Assembly: GCF_014649335.1 (NCBI RefSeq)
Contig: NZ_BMSV01000009.1
Span: 124,001-188,000, forward strand
Reading direction: 5' to 3'
Source: Streptomyces roseolilacinus
GTDB taxonomy: Bacteria; Actinomycetota; Actinomycetes; Streptomycetales; Streptomycetaceae
DNA length: 64,000 bases
The position numbers and the translations under genes are program-made. The notes under the pieces were generated by a model. It did no database searches and was not told the origin of the DNA. It saw only the letters and a program-made list of their open reading frames with translations. Shown in pieces: positions 35,101 to 43,329 of this stretch (position 1 is the first letter of the stretch; the number at the start of each line of letters is the position of its first letter).

Positions 35101-35897
35101 TGGCCGAGCGCGGGCACGGCCTGCAGGGCGGGGGTGTAGCGGGCGTTCAGCCGGATGGTGCGCAGGCGGGCGGCGAACAGCTCCCGGCCGGCGTCGCGGA
35201 GCTTGCCGGTCTCCTGGTCCTCCTGCCCGAAGCCCTTGACGACCCGCACCCCGGTGACGGCCCCGTCGACGACCCCGGCGACGTGCCCGGCCTGCGCCTG
35301 GGCGTACCAGGTGGCGGGGTGGAGGCGGGTGCGGCTGCGCTGGGCGATGAACCACAGGGCGGGGGCGACGGCGAGGACGACGAGCGTGAGCGGCGGGGAG
35401 AGCCACGCCATGATGCCCAGGGAGATGAAGAAGAGGAGGAAGTTCCCCAGGGTCATCGGGAGCATGAAGAGGAGGCCCTGGATGAGCTGGAGGTCGCTGG
35501 TGGCCCGCCCGACGACCTGCCCGGTGGACAGCTCGTCCTGCCGCCTCCCGTCGAGCCGGGTGATCGTCCCGTACATGTCGGTCCGCAGGTCGTGCTGGAC
35601 GTCGAGCGCGAGGCGGCCGCCGTAGTAGCGGCGGACGTACGTCAGCGCGTACACGGCGACGGCCGCGGCGACGAGCACCCCGATCCACAGGCCGAGGGAG
35701 CCGCCGCCGTCCCCGATCACGTCGTCGATGACGATCTTCGTGATGAGCGGCACGAGCGCCATGAGCGCCATGCCGCCCAGCGACGAGCCGAGCGCGAGCA
35801 CGACGTCCAGCCGGTGCCGCCAGGCGTAGCCCCACAGCCGCTTGGCCCACCCCCGCTCCGCCGTGCGCCCCTGTTTCTCCCCCGCCGCCGACACCAC
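32154..35897 (-). CDS. Fused ABC exporter, two permease-ATPase halves
   Basis: A protein of 1247 residues with the order TMD1-NBD1-TMD2-NBD2. NBD1 has Walker A GASGSGKST, signature LSGGQRQ and Walker B LLLLDDATSA, in which the catalytic Glu is replaced by Asp. NBD2 has GETGAGKST, LSAGQRQ and a normal LLLDEATAALD. One canonical and one degenerate ATP site is the pattern of heterodimeric type IV exporters, here fused in one chain. Substrate unknown; multidrug or lipid export are usual. I chose the GTG at 35897 because GGGAGG lies about nine bases upstream; a GTG at 35948 would add 17 residues. Confidence 0.9.
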   Translation of the reverse strand: MVSAAGEKQGRTAERGWAKRLWGYAWRHRLDVVLALGSSLGGMALMALVPLITKIVIDDVIGDGGGSLGLWIGVLVAAAVAVYALTYVRRYYGGRLALDVQHDLRTDMYGTITRLDGRRQDELSTGQVVGRATSDLQLIQGLLFMLPMTLGNFLLFFISLGIMAWLSPPLTLVVLAVAPALWFIAQRSRTRLHPATWYAQAQAGHVAGVVDGAVTGVRVVKGFGQEDQETGKLRDAGRELFAARLRTIRLNARYTPALQAVPALGQVAMLALGGWLATRGEITLGTFVAFSTYLAQLVGPVRMLAMVLTVGQQARAGVERVLELIDTEPSLKDGTGELPADAPAGIEFDDVSFSYGDDGPAVLDGFSLTVRPGETVAVVGASGSGKSTVSLLVPRFYDVTGGAVRVGGHDVRDLTLESLRAAVGLVPEDSFLFSDTVRANIAYGRPDATDEEVEAAARAAQADRFIAELPDGYGTTVGEHGLTLSGGQRQRIALARAILTDPRLLLLDDATSAVDARVEHEIHEALRSVMAGRTTLLIAHRRSTLNLADRIAVIDGGRLADIGTHEELQERSALYRRLLTDPDELGGVSPGHAPRAHVPDEDDRTVREELNAEFDAERGITPALWDRGAAVSGPAAAPGATPELLARLEALPPAADTPDVDEAGAVRPEESYGLRRLLRGFGAPLLVSLLFVAVDAGMGLLLPVLIRHGIDEGVTRLALGAVWAASALALLTVVVQWAAQVGETRMTGRTGERVLYALRLKIFAQLQRLGLDYYERELTGRIMTRMTTDVDALSTFLQTGLVTAFVSVVTFFGIMVALVVIDVQLALVVFATLPVLVVGTFFFRRASVRAYELARERVSVVNADLQESVAGLRIVQAFRRERSGGARFTRRSLEYREARVRGQWLISVYFPFVQLLSSLAAAAVLVVGAGRIEAGTLTPGALVAYLLYIDLFFAPVQQLSQVFDGYQQASVSLGRMQELLREPTSTPPAADPRPVRSLKGEIAFEDVTFAYGDDEEALSGVSLRIPAGQTVAFVGETGAGKSTLVKLVARFYDPTSGRVTVDGTDLRELDLTAYRHRLGVVPQEAYLFPGTVRDAIAYGRPGATDAEVEAAARAVGAHDMVATLDGGYLHEVAERGRNLSAGQRQLIALARAELVAPDVLLLDEATAALDLATEAQVNAATERLAGRRTTLVVAHRLTTAARADRVVVMDHGRAVEDGTHEELLARGGRYAELWRTFVGEPEPEHVG

Positions 35898-36029
35898 GTT
35901 CCGGCCTCCCGTTTCGCCCGTTTCCGCTGATCTACCGGAAGGCACCAACAGGGCGGGGTCTGATTTTCATCCCGGCGCGGCCCCCGGGTTCCGAAGTCCC
36001 TCCTTTCGGCCTAGGCCGGACCTAGGTCC

Positions 36030-36062
36030 GGTCCGGGGCCGGTCCGGGGCCGGTCCGGGGCC
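36030..36062. repeat. 11-base tandem repeat, three perfect copies
   Basis: GGTCCGGGGCC occurs at 36030-36040, 36041-36051 and 36052-36062. Two CCTAGG palindromes precede it (around 36010-36026). The cluster lies between two minus-strand genes and could work as terminator of the upstream one, since the units are rich in self-complementary GGCC. Confidence 0.7.
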
Positions 36063-36116
36063 CCGGCCGTGCGGCCCGCGCGCCTCCCGGGGGCGGGAAG
36101 CGCGCGGGGCGCCCGG

Positions 36117-37226
36117 TCACGGGGTGGAACGGGCCAGGTGCTCGGAGCGGTCCAGGCTGCTGGTGGTCGCGGCCCACAGGCCGCCGCCGGGGATGCCGGT
36201 CAGTTCGACGGCCTCGCTCCGGACGAGGGGCGCGGCCCGGCCGGTCCAGGCGGTGCCGGTCCACTCGGCGACGCAGGCGGTGCCGCAGTCGCCGGCGCCG
36301 GCGGGCCGGGCGAGGCCCGCGACGAGCCGGTCCCCGGAGTACGTCAGGGACCGCAGGCGCCCGGCCGAGGCCAGCGGGTGGGTGGTGGTCCATCCCGTGG
36401 CGGTGCGGTGGAGCACGAACGCCCGGTTCGAGGGGGTGGCGGACGTGCCGCCGAGCGAGACGGCGCCGTTCCCGGCGGCGACGGCGGTGAGGGACGCCCC
36501 GCCGGGGACGGCGGGGGTGGCGATCCGGGTCCAGGCGCGGCCGTCCCAGTGGGCGGCGTAGGGCTGGCCGCCGGCGGTGCCCGCCACCCAGACGTCGCCG
36601 GCGGCGACCGCGCGGACCGCGTGCAGGGTGACGCCGAGCGTGTCGGCGCCGGGCACCCGGACCACCGACCACGCGCTCCCGTCGTAGTGGGCGACGGCGG
36701 CGTGGAAGCCGCCGTCCGTGCGGTCGTCGCCGACGGCCCACACGTCGGTCCTGGTCAGGGCGTGGGCGTCCACGGGCTGGAAGTCCTCGAGACCGGGGCC
36801 GCCGGTGGTCCAGGTGCGGCCGTCCCAGTGGTGGCCGGGGTGGCGGCCGGTGACGTGGCGGCTGAACGCCCACACGTCGTCGGGGGCGGTCCCGGCCAGC
36901 GCCACCTCGCCTCCGGTCTCGGCGCCGGACGGGAGGGCGAGGCCGCTCCACGCCGTGCCGTTCCAGCGCCACAGCCGCGGCCCGCCGGGGGCGTCGCCCC
37001 ACGGGGAGTACTCGGCGCCGGCGGCGAAGGCGTCCGACGGTCCGAACGGGAGGACGTCGCCGACGGCGCGTTGCAGGGTGCTGCCGGAGAGCGGCGGGTC
37101 GTACGGGGTCCACACCGTCGCGGCGGCGGCGGGCGCGGCGGCGAGCCCGGTCGTCAGGGGCACGGAGAGGGCGAGCGCGGTCAGGGCACCGGCCAGCCGG
37201 CGGCCGGAGGAGGGGAACGGTCTCAA
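36117..37226 (-). CDS. Exported repeat protein, probable beta-propeller
   Basis: A protein of about 369 residues with a long signal peptide (RLAGALTALALSVPLTTGLA, cleavage near AAAA-TVW). The mature chain repeats a pattern of about 45-50 residues: DDVWAFSR..HHWDGRTWT, TDVWAVGDD..AHYDGSAWS, GDVWVAGT..AHWDGRAWTR and so on, at least five times. Alternating DVWAVG and WDG.W strands suggest a propeller of Kelch/WD type. Function unknown. I favour a TTG start at 37226 behind GAGGGAG; an ATG at 37271 would add 15 residues before the signal peptide. Confidence 0.75.
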   Translation of the reverse strand: MRPFPSSGRRLAGALTALALSVPLTTGLAAAPAAAATVWTPYDPPLSGSTLQRAVGDVLPFGPSDAFAAGAEYSPWGDAPGGPRLWRWNGTAWSGLALPSGAETGGEVALAGTAPDDVWAFSRHVTGRHPGHHWDGRTWTTGGPGLEDFQPVDAHALTRTDVWAVGDDRTDGGFHAAVAHYDGSAWSVVRVPGADTLGVTLHAVRAVAAGDVWVAGTAGGQPYAAHWDGRAWTRIATPAVPGGASLTAVAAGNGAVSLGGTSATPSNRAFVLHRTATGWTTTHPLASAGRLRSLTYSGDRLVAGLARPAGAGDCGTACVAEWTGTAWTGRAAPLVRSEAVELTGIPGGGLWAATTSSLDRSEHLARSTP

Positions 37227-37599
37227 GGGGGATCTCCCTCGCGGAGTTCGCGGACACACGGTCCGTCCCATCCTTCGGTTCCGCCCTATGAGGGAGCCAT
37301 CGTCCGGCCGGAGCCGTCCCGTCCGGTCACCGCCCCGCGGGGTCCCGCCCGCACGCCGGTGGCCCGCGGTGGGACTCCCCCGGCGGACGCGCCCCGCCGC
37401 GCGGGCGGATGACGCGCCGTCACCCCGGGGAGGCGGATCCCGGCCATATCGCCACGTCCATGACAACGACACAAGACCGCCCCGCCCCGTTCACACGCCG
37501 GTGACCGCGGCCGTGGCACTCTCCCCTTGCCGCAGCGGTCAACTCGCGTAGATCGCAGAAACGTTCCCTCGCGTCCCCACCCCGGGAAAGGACTCCCCC
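37227..37599. other. Divergent promoter region without genes
   Basis: These 373 bases separate the exported repeat protein (minus) from endonuclease I (plus). I see no reading frame of coding character and no clear operator. GGAAAGGA before 37600 is the ribosome binding site of the nuclease. Confidence 0.5.
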
Positions 37600-38427
37600 A
37601 TGCCGTCATCCCCGGCCGCCTCCGCACGCCGCTGGAGGCTTCCCGTCCTGGCCGCCGCCGCCCTGCTCGTCGGGGTGGCCGTACCGGGGGCGGCCGCCGC
37701 TCCGGCGCCCGGGACGACCGGCGCCGCCGCCGTCACCGCGTACGACGACACGTACTACGCGCCCGCCGTCGGCAAGACCGGCACCAGTCTCAAGAGCGCG
37801 CTGCACTCCATCATCCGCAACCAGACCAAGATCTCGTACTCCGCGGTCTGGACGGCCCTGAAGGAGACCGACGAGGACCCGGCCAACAGCGCCAACGTCC
37901 GGCTCCTCTACAGCGGCACCTCCCGCAGCAAGTCGCTCAACGGCGGCGACGTCGGCGACTGGAACCGGGAGCACGTGTGGGCCCAGTCCCACGGCGACTT
38001 CGGCACCTCCGCCGGGCCCGGCACCGATCTCCACCACCTGCGCCCCGCCGACGTGCAGGTCAACAGCATCCGCGGCAACAAGGACTTCGACATGGGCGGC
38101 AGCGCGGTCAGCGGCGCCCCCGGCAGCTACACCGACTCCAACAGCTTCGAGCCCCGCGCCGCCGACAAGGGCGACGTGGCGCGCATGATCCTGTACATGG
38201 CCGTCCGCTACGAGGGCACCGACGGCTGGCCGGACCTGGAGCCCAACGACACCGTCACCAACGGCACCGTCCCGTTCCACGGCCGCCTCTCCGTGCTGAA
38301 GCAGTGGAACGAGCAGGACCCGCCGGACGCGTTCGAGCGCAACCGCAACGAGCTGATCCACAGCACCTACCAGCACAACCGGAACCCGTTCATCGACCAC
38401 CCGGAGTGGGTCGAGTCCATCTGGTGA
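37600..38427 (+). CDS. Exported endonuclease I family nuclease
   Basis: A 275-residue secreted nuclease. The signal peptide spans residues 1-33 (LPVLAAAALLVGVAVPGAAAA). The endonuclease I (beta-beta-alpha metal) core is WNREHVWAQSHG, with its catalytic His, followed by GTDLHHLRPADVQVNSIRGN, with the metal-binding Asn/Asp positions, and YHNRNPFIDHPEWV-like ending QHNRNPFIDHPEWVESIW. Such enzymes degrade extracellular DNA or RNA without sequence specificity, for nutrition or during programmed death of mycelium. Confidence 0.9.
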   Translation: MPSSPAASARRWRLPVLAAAALLVGVAVPGAAAAPAPGTTGAAAVTAYDDTYYAPAVGKTGTSLKSALHSIIRNQTKISYSAVWTALKETDEDPANSANVRLLYSGTSRSKSLNGGDVGDWNREHVWAQSHGDFGTSAGPGTDLHHLRPADVQVNSIRGNKDFDMGGSAVSGAPGSYTDSNSFEPRAADKGDVARMILYMAVRYEGTDGWPDLEPNDTVTNGTVPFHGRLSVLKQWNEQDPPDAFERNRNELIHSTYQHNRNPFIDHPEWVESIW

Positions 38428-38445
38428 CCGCCGGCTGACCGCCCG

Positions 38446-40134
38446 TCAGTCCTCCGTGTGGGTCGGCGCGAACATGCGGAGGACCGCCGGGAGCACCACC
38501 ACCGACGGACCGGGGGCCCTGAGCGCGTCCCGCAGGTCGCCCTCCAGCCCCTCCGGCGTCGTCCGTCGCGCCGGCACGCCGAACGACTCGGCCAGGGCCA
38601 CGAAGTCGGGGCGCGCCAGCTCCGTGCCCGTGGCCCGGCCGTAGGCGTCCGACATGTACGCGCGCAGGACGCCGTAGCCGCCGTCGTCGACGATCAGCCA
38701 CGTCACCGGCAGGTCGTGCTGGCGGGCCGTGGCCAGCTCGGCGATCGAGTACAGGGCGCCGCCGTCGCCGGAGACCGCCAGGACCGGGCGGCTGCGGTCG
38801 GCCACCGCGGCGCCGAGGGCGGCCGGGTAGGCGTAGCCGAGGCCGCCCGCGCCCTGCGCGGAGTGCATCGTGCCGGGGCGCCGGGCGTCGAACGCCGACC
38901 ACGCCCAGTACCCCAGGATCGTCATGTCCCAGAAGCTCGGCGACCTGTCCGGCAGCGCCGCGCGCACCGAGGCGAGGAGGCCCCGCTCCAGGTCGAGGTC
39001 CTGCGCGTCGATCCGCGCGCGGACCGCGTCGAGGACCTCCCGCACCCGCTCCGGGGCCGCCGGGTCCCGGCGCTCCTCCACCGTCTCCAGCAGCGCCGAC
39101 AGCGCGAGGCGGGCGTCCGCGTGGATGCCGAGCGCCGGGTGGTTGGACTCCAGCTTCCCGAGGTCGGCCTCGATCTGCACGATCCGCCCGCGCGGCCGGA
39201 ACGTGTGGTAGTTCGACGACAGTTCGCCCAGCCCGGAGCCGACGACGAGCAGGACGTCCGCGTCCTGGAGGAACTCCGTCGTGTGCCGGTCCTCCAGCCA
39301 CGACTGGAGCGACAGCGGGTGCTCCCACGGGAAGGCGCCCTTGCCGCCGAAGGTCGTCACGACCGGCGCGGACAGGCGCTCGGCCAGCGCCCGCAGCTTG
39401 CCGGAGGCGTCCGCCCGCACGACGCCGCCGCCCGCCACGATCACCGGGCGCTCGGCGTGCGACAGCCAGTGCGCCGCGAGCGCGGTCAGTTCCGGGCGGG
39501 GGACGAGCTCGTGCGGGGTGGCGTCCGCCGCCGTCACGACGGGCAGGTCCGTGGGGGCGTCCAGCACGTCCGCCGGGATCTCCACCCACACGGGCCCGTG
39601 CGGGGCGGTGAGCGCCGACTCCCAGGCCGCGGTGATCGCGGACGGGATCTGGGACGCCGCGCGCACCGGGTGCACGGACTTCACGACGTCGCGGAACGAC
39701 GCCTGCTGGTCGCGCAGTTCGTGCAGGTACCCGCGGCGCCCGCCGCCCAGGCCCCGGACCGGGACCTGCGCGCCGATCGCGACGACGGGCGCCGAGGCCG
39801 CGGCGGCCTCCTGCAGGGCGGGCAGGGCGGTCAGCGCGCCGGGCCCGGCGGACAGCAGCAGCGGCGCGGCCTCGCCGGTGATCCGGCCGTACGCGTCGGC
39901 GGCGAAGCCCGCGTTGTTCTCGACGCGCAGGCCCACGTACTCCAGGTCCGAGCGGCCGAGCGCGTCGAACACGCCGAGCGCGTGCTGCCCGGGCAGCCCG
40001 AACACGGTCGTGGCACCGAGGCCGCGCAGGGTCTCGACGACGAGGTCGCCGCCGATCCGTCCGGGCGTCAGATTCAGGGCGGCTTCCGTCTGCGCGGCGG
40101 TGGGGCGCAGGACGACGTCGTGGTCGTGGGTCAT
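38446..40134 (-). CDS. TPP-dependent decarboxylase/acetolactate-synthase-like enzyme
   Basis: A 562-residue thiamine diphosphate enzyme with the usual three domains. Glu72 in RVENNAGFAADAYG is the cofactor-activating Glu. The TPP motif is SGDGGALYSIAELATA...IVDDGGYG, with Asp-Asp where most relatives have Asn-Asn. It is annotated as acetolactate synthase in many genomes, but ilvB-type partners are absent. It lies 86 bases downstream of an agmatinase/guanidinobutyrase gene on the same strand. That context recalls AruI, the TPP-dependent 2-ketoarginine decarboxylase of the arginine transaminase pathway; this is inference. GGAG precedes the ATG. Confidence 0.88.
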   Translation of the reverse strand: MTHDHDVVLRPTAAQTEAALNLTPGRIGGDLVVETLRGLGATTVFGLPGQHALGVFDALGRSDLEYVGLRVENNAGFAADAYGRITGEAAPLLLSAGPGALTALPALQEAAAASAPVVAIGAQVPVRGLGGGRRGYLHELRDQQASFRDVVKSVHPVRAASQIPSAITAAWESALTAPHGPVWVEIPADVLDAPTDLPVVTAADATPHELVPRPELTALAAHWLSHAERPVIVAGGGVVRADASGKLRALAERLSAPVVTTFGGKGAFPWEHPLSLQSWLEDRHTTEFLQDADVLLVVGSGLGELSSNYHTFRPRGRIVQIEADLGKLESNHPALGIHADARLALSALLETVEERRDPAAPERVREVLDAVRARIDAQDLDLERGLLASVRAALPDRSPSFWDMTILGYWAWSAFDARRPGTMHSAQGAGGLGYAYPAALGAAVADRSRPVLAVSGDGGALYSIAELATARQHDLPVTWLIVDDGGYGVLRAYMSDAYGRATGTELARPDFVALAESFGVPARRTTPEGLEGDLRDALRAPGPSVVVLPAVLRMFAPTHTED

Positions 40135-40220
40135 GGTCTCCGGACTCCGTGGGCGGTGCGGCGGCGCCGGCCCCGTACGCAACGGTCCGGCGCCGCTCAG
40201 CGGAGGCTACCCGGCCGCCG

Positions 40221-41198
40221 CTACGCCCCGGCGGAGCGGGCCGCCGCGATCTGCCGGGACATGATCGTGGTCAGCTCGTACGCCGTGTGGGACGCCGCGA
40301 CCGAGGTGATCTCCGCGTGGTCGTACGCCGGGGCGACCTCGACCACGTCGGCGGAGACCAGGTTGCACGAGGCCAGGCCGCGCAGGATCTCCAGCAGCTC
40401 GCGGGAGGTCATGCCGCCCGCCTCGGGCGTGCCGGTGCCGGGCGCGTGGGCCGGGTCGAGGCAGTCGATGTCGATGGAGATGTACAGCGGGCGGTCGCCG
40501 ATGCGCTGGCGGAGCTGGTCGGCGACCTCGTCGGCGCCGCGGCGGTACACGTCCGCCGAGGTGACGATGCCGAAGCCCATCTTCTCGTCGTCCGTCAGGT
40601 CCTGCTTGCCGTACAGCGGGCCGCGGATGCCGACGTGGGAGAGCGCCTCGGTGTCGAGGATGCCCTCCTCGACGGCCCGGCGGAACGGCGTGCCGTGGGT
40701 GTACTCGGCGCCGAAGTAGGTGTCCCAGGTGTCGAGGTGGGCGTCGAAGTGGAGCAGGGCGACCGGGCCGTGCTTCTTGGCGACCGAGCGGAGCAGCGGC
40801 AGGGCGATGGTGTGGTCGCCGCCCAGCGTCATCAGGCGGGCGCCGGTGCCCAGCAGGTCGTCGGCGGCGGCCTCGACGGTCTCGACGGCCTCGTTGATGT
40901 TGAACGGGTTGACGGCGATGTCGCCGCCGTCCGCGACCTGCGCGAGGGCGAACGGGGAGGCGTCCTGCGCCGGGTTGTACGGGCGCAGCAGGCGGGAGGC
41001 CTCGCGGATGGCGTTGCCGCCGAAGCGGGCGCCGGGCCGGTAGGAGACGCCCGAGTCGAAGGGGACGCCGACGACGGCGACGTCGGCCGTGCCGACCTCG
41101 TCGAGGCGCGGCAGCCGGGCGAACGTCGCCGGGCCGGCGTAGCGCGGGACGCGGGAGGAGTCGACGGGGCCGCGGGGCGTGCCGCTGGTGCTGCTCAT
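40221..41198 (-). CDS. Agmatinase / guanidinobutyrase family ureohydrolase
   Basis: A 325-residue dinuclear Mn2+ ureohydrolase that releases urea from a guanidino compound. All metal-ligand motifs are present: GGDHT (His129), FDAHLDTWD (Asp152, His154, Asp156) and SIDIDCLDPAHAPGTGTPEAGG. Substrate could be agmatine or 4-guanidinobutyrate; the motifs do not decide. First gene of a two-gene unit with the TPP enzyme and divergent from a PucR regulator, 132 bases away. GAAGG lies eight bases before the ATG. Confidence 0.93.
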   Translation of the reverse strand: MSSTSGTPRGPVDSSRVPRYAGPATFARLPRLDEVGTADVAVVGVPFDSGVSYRPGARFGGNAIREASRLLRPYNPAQDASPFALAQVADGGDIAVNPFNINEAVETVEAAADDLLGTGARLMTLGGDHTIALPLLRSVAKKHGPVALLHFDAHLDTWDTYFGAEYTHGTPFRRAVEEGILDTEALSHVGIRGPLYGKQDLTDDEKMGFGIVTSADVYRRGADEVADQLRQRIGDRPLYISIDIDCLDPAHAPGTGTPEAGGMTSRELLEILRGLASCNLVSADVVEVAPAYDHAEITSVAASHTAYELTTIMSRQIAAARSAGA

Positions 41199-41330
41199 GT
41201 GGGGTGCCTTCTTTCCTGCGCTCGCGCCGTACGTCACACGGCGTCCATGGATACGACGGTACGGGCGGCACCCGGGCCGCAGAAGTGTACGTTTCTTCCA
41301 TTCGGGCGTGTCGGAATGGAGGAAGCGTCC

Positions 41331-42803
41331 ATGGTGGAGCCGTTGGTGCCGTTCGCCCCGCCGGTGCGGCTGGCCGCCCTGCTGGCCCGCCGGGAGCTGG
41401 GGCTGCGGCTGGTCGCCGGCGATCCGGACACGGAGCTGCACTGGGTGCACACCTCCGAGATGGCCGACCCCTACCCGTACCTGCTGGGCGGGGAGCTGCT
41501 GCTCACGGCGGGCGTGCAGCTGGCGGACCCGGAGCGGTTCGTGGCGCGGGCCGCCGAGGCGGGCGCGGCGGCGCTGGGCTTCGGGGTGACCCCGGTGTAC
41601 GACACGGTGCCGGCCCCCCTGGTCGAGGCGTGCGGGCGGCACGGGCTGCCGCTGGTGGAGGTGGAGCCGGGCACGACGTTCGCGGCGGTCGCCCGGGCGG
41701 TGTGGCGGCTGATGGCGGACGCCCGCCTCCACGAGCTGCGCCGGGTGACGGACGCGCAGCGGGCGCTGGCCACGGCCGCCGCGCGCCCCGGCCCGGTGCC
41801 GGCGGTGCTGAGGGTGCTGGCCGCGCGGCTGGGCGGGCGGGCCGCGCTGTACGCGCCGGACGGCACGGAGTACGCGGCGGCCGGCCGGGGGCTCACCCCG
41901 CGGGAGGCGGCGGCGCTGGACCGGCTGGTCGCGGTGGTCGCCGGGGAGGAGCGGCGCCCGTCGTCGGCGGCGGACACGGTCGGCGGGACGGGCGGGCCCG
42001 CGGGGACCGGCCCCGGTGCGGCGGAGGGCGCGCCCGGTGCCCCCGGCGTACGGCTCGCCGCCTACAGCCTGGGCACCGGGCGGGAGGGGCTGACGCTCGG
42101 CCTGGCCCTGGCGCGGCACGAGGAGGCCGACCAGCGGATCGCCGAGACCGCGATGGTGCTGCTGTCCCTGCTGACCGCGCCCCACCAGGGCGCCGACGAG
42201 GCCACCCGGTCGGCCGCGCTGGTACGGCTCCTGCTGGGCGCCCGCCCCGAGGAGGTGGCGCCGCTGCTGGGCGAGGCGCCCTGGACGGTGGTCCACGCGC
42301 GCGGGGGCGACGGGCAGGCCCCGCCGCCGGCGCTGGGCACCCCGCTGGTGGACGCCGCGGAGGGCACCGTACGGGCGCTGCTCCCGGCCGGGCGGGACGT
42401 GGCGCCGCAGCCGGGCTGGACGCTCGGGGTGAGCGCCCCGGCCGGGCCCGGCGAGCTGGCCGCCGCCGACGCGCAGGCCCGCCGCGCCCTGCGCCGCGCG
42501 CAGGCCGCGCACACGGGCCTGGCGCGGCACCACGCGGGCGGCCTCGACGCCCTGGTGGACCCGGCCGAGGCCCACGCCCACGCCCGCGCCCTGCTGGGCC
42601 CGCTCCTGGACAGCCCGGCACTGGTGGAGACCCTGCGCGTGTGGCTGTCCCTGCACGGCGGCTGGGACCGCACGGCCACCGCGCTGGGCGTCCACCGCAA
42701 CACGGTCCGCCAGCGCATCACCCGGTGCGCGGCCCTCCTCGACGCGGACCTGGAGGACGCCCAGACGCGGATGGAGCTGTGGTTCGCGCTGCGGCGGCTG
42801 TGA
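41331..42803 (+). CDS. PucR family transcriptional regulator
   Basis: A 490-residue regulator. Residues about 10-115 are the PucR N-terminal ligand domain (VAGDPDTELHWVHTSEMADPYPYLLGGELLLTAG in outline), the middle is a GAF-like/GGDEF-related region, and residues about 430-485 form the HTH_30 helix-turn-helix (LSLHGGWDRTATALGVHRN). Regulators of this family respond to purine or amine breakdown products. It is divergent from the agmatinase/TPP genes, which it presumably controls. I chose the second ATG (41331), which follows GGAGGA by eight bases. Confidence 0.92.
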   Translation: MVEPLVPFAPPVRLAALLARRELGLRLVAGDPDTELHWVHTSEMADPYPYLLGGELLLTAGVQLADPERFVARAAEAGAAALGFGVTPVYDTVPAPLVEACGRHGLPLVEVEPGTTFAAVARAVWRLMADARLHELRRVTDAQRALATAAARPGPVPAVLRVLAARLGGRAALYAPDGTEYAAAGRGLTPREAAALDRLVAVVAGEERRPSSAADTVGGTGGPAGTGPGAAEGAPGAPGVRLAAYSLGTGREGLTLGLALARHEEADQRIAETAMVLLSLLTAPHQGADEATRSAALVRLLLGARPEEVAPLLGEAPWTVVHARGGDGQAPPPALGTPLVDAAEGTVRALLPAGRDVAPQPGWTLGVSAPAGPGELAAADAQARRALRRAQAAHTGLARHHAGGLDALVDPAEAHAHARALLGPLLDSPALVETLRVWLSLHGGWDRTATALGVHRNTVRQRITRCAALLDADLEDAQTRMELWFALRRL

Positions 42804-42889
42804 AGCGGGGCGGGCGTGGGGGCGGGGCGGGCGGTTCGGCCCCCTGCCGCGCCGCGAGCCGGACGCGGGCCGGAGGCCGCGCGGGGGAC

Positions 42890-43264
42890 TCAGGTCCCGT
42901 GCGTCGCCAGGCAGAAGGGGTGGCCCGCCGGGTCCAGGAGCACCCGCCACGCGTCGGGCTTCGGCTGGAAGGAGGGCAGGACGGCGCCCAGGGCGAGCAT
43001 CCTCTCCTGCGCGGCGTCCAGGTCGTCGACGCCCAGTTCGAGGTGGGCCTGCTTGCTGTGGGAGGGGTCGGGCCAGGCCGGGGGCCGGTAGCCCGCCTGG
43101 CGGACGAAGCCCAGCCCCGGGGCCCCCTCCCGCCCCAGCAGGACGAAGTCGTCGCTGCGGTACAGCACGGGCAGGCCCAGGGCCTCGCCGTAGAAGCGGG
43201 CCAGCTCGGCCGGGTCGGGGCAGTCGAAGTCGCAGGAGAGGAGACGGATCTCTGGGGTGCTCAT
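42890..43264 (-). CDS. VOC family (glyoxalase/bleomycin-resistance fold) protein
   Basis: A 124-residue VOC protein with two beta-alpha-beta-beta-beta modules (CDFDCPDPAELARFYGEALG and QAHLELGVDDLDAAQERMLALG), ending LLDPAGHPFCLATHG. Possible metal ligands are His in SKQAHLEL and His in PAGHPFCL. No specific activity can be named. On the minus strand TACGGT lies about eight bases before the ATG, so the transcript is probably leaderless. It is divergent from a WYL regulator with a palindrome between them. Confidence 0.88.
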   Translation of the reverse strand: MSTPEIRLLSCDFDCPDPAELARFYGEALGLPVLYRSDDFVLLGREGAPGLGFVRQAGYRPPAWPDPSHSKQAHLELGVDDLDAAQERMLALGAVLPSFQPKPDAWRVLLDPAGHPFCLATHGT

Positions 43265-43292
43265 GGGACCGGACCGTAGGCCATGACCCGGA

Positions 43293-43306
43293 CAGGACGT
43301 GTCCTG
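43293..43306. promoter_or_regulatory. Palindrome between VOC and WYL genes
   Basis: CAGGAC, GT, GTCCTG form a perfect six-base inverted repeat 29 bases from the VOC start and 24 from the WYL start. It is the likely operator through which the WYL protein controls both divergent genes. Confidence 0.65.
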
Positions 43307-43329
43307 GTCGTACGGGACACTGGCTGCTC

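Noticed and set aside
38446..40134. The TPP enzyme as a true acetolactate synthase for branched-chain amino acids
   Set aside because: No small regulatory subunit or ilvC lies nearby, the TPP motif is altered, and the operon partner is a ureohydrolase.
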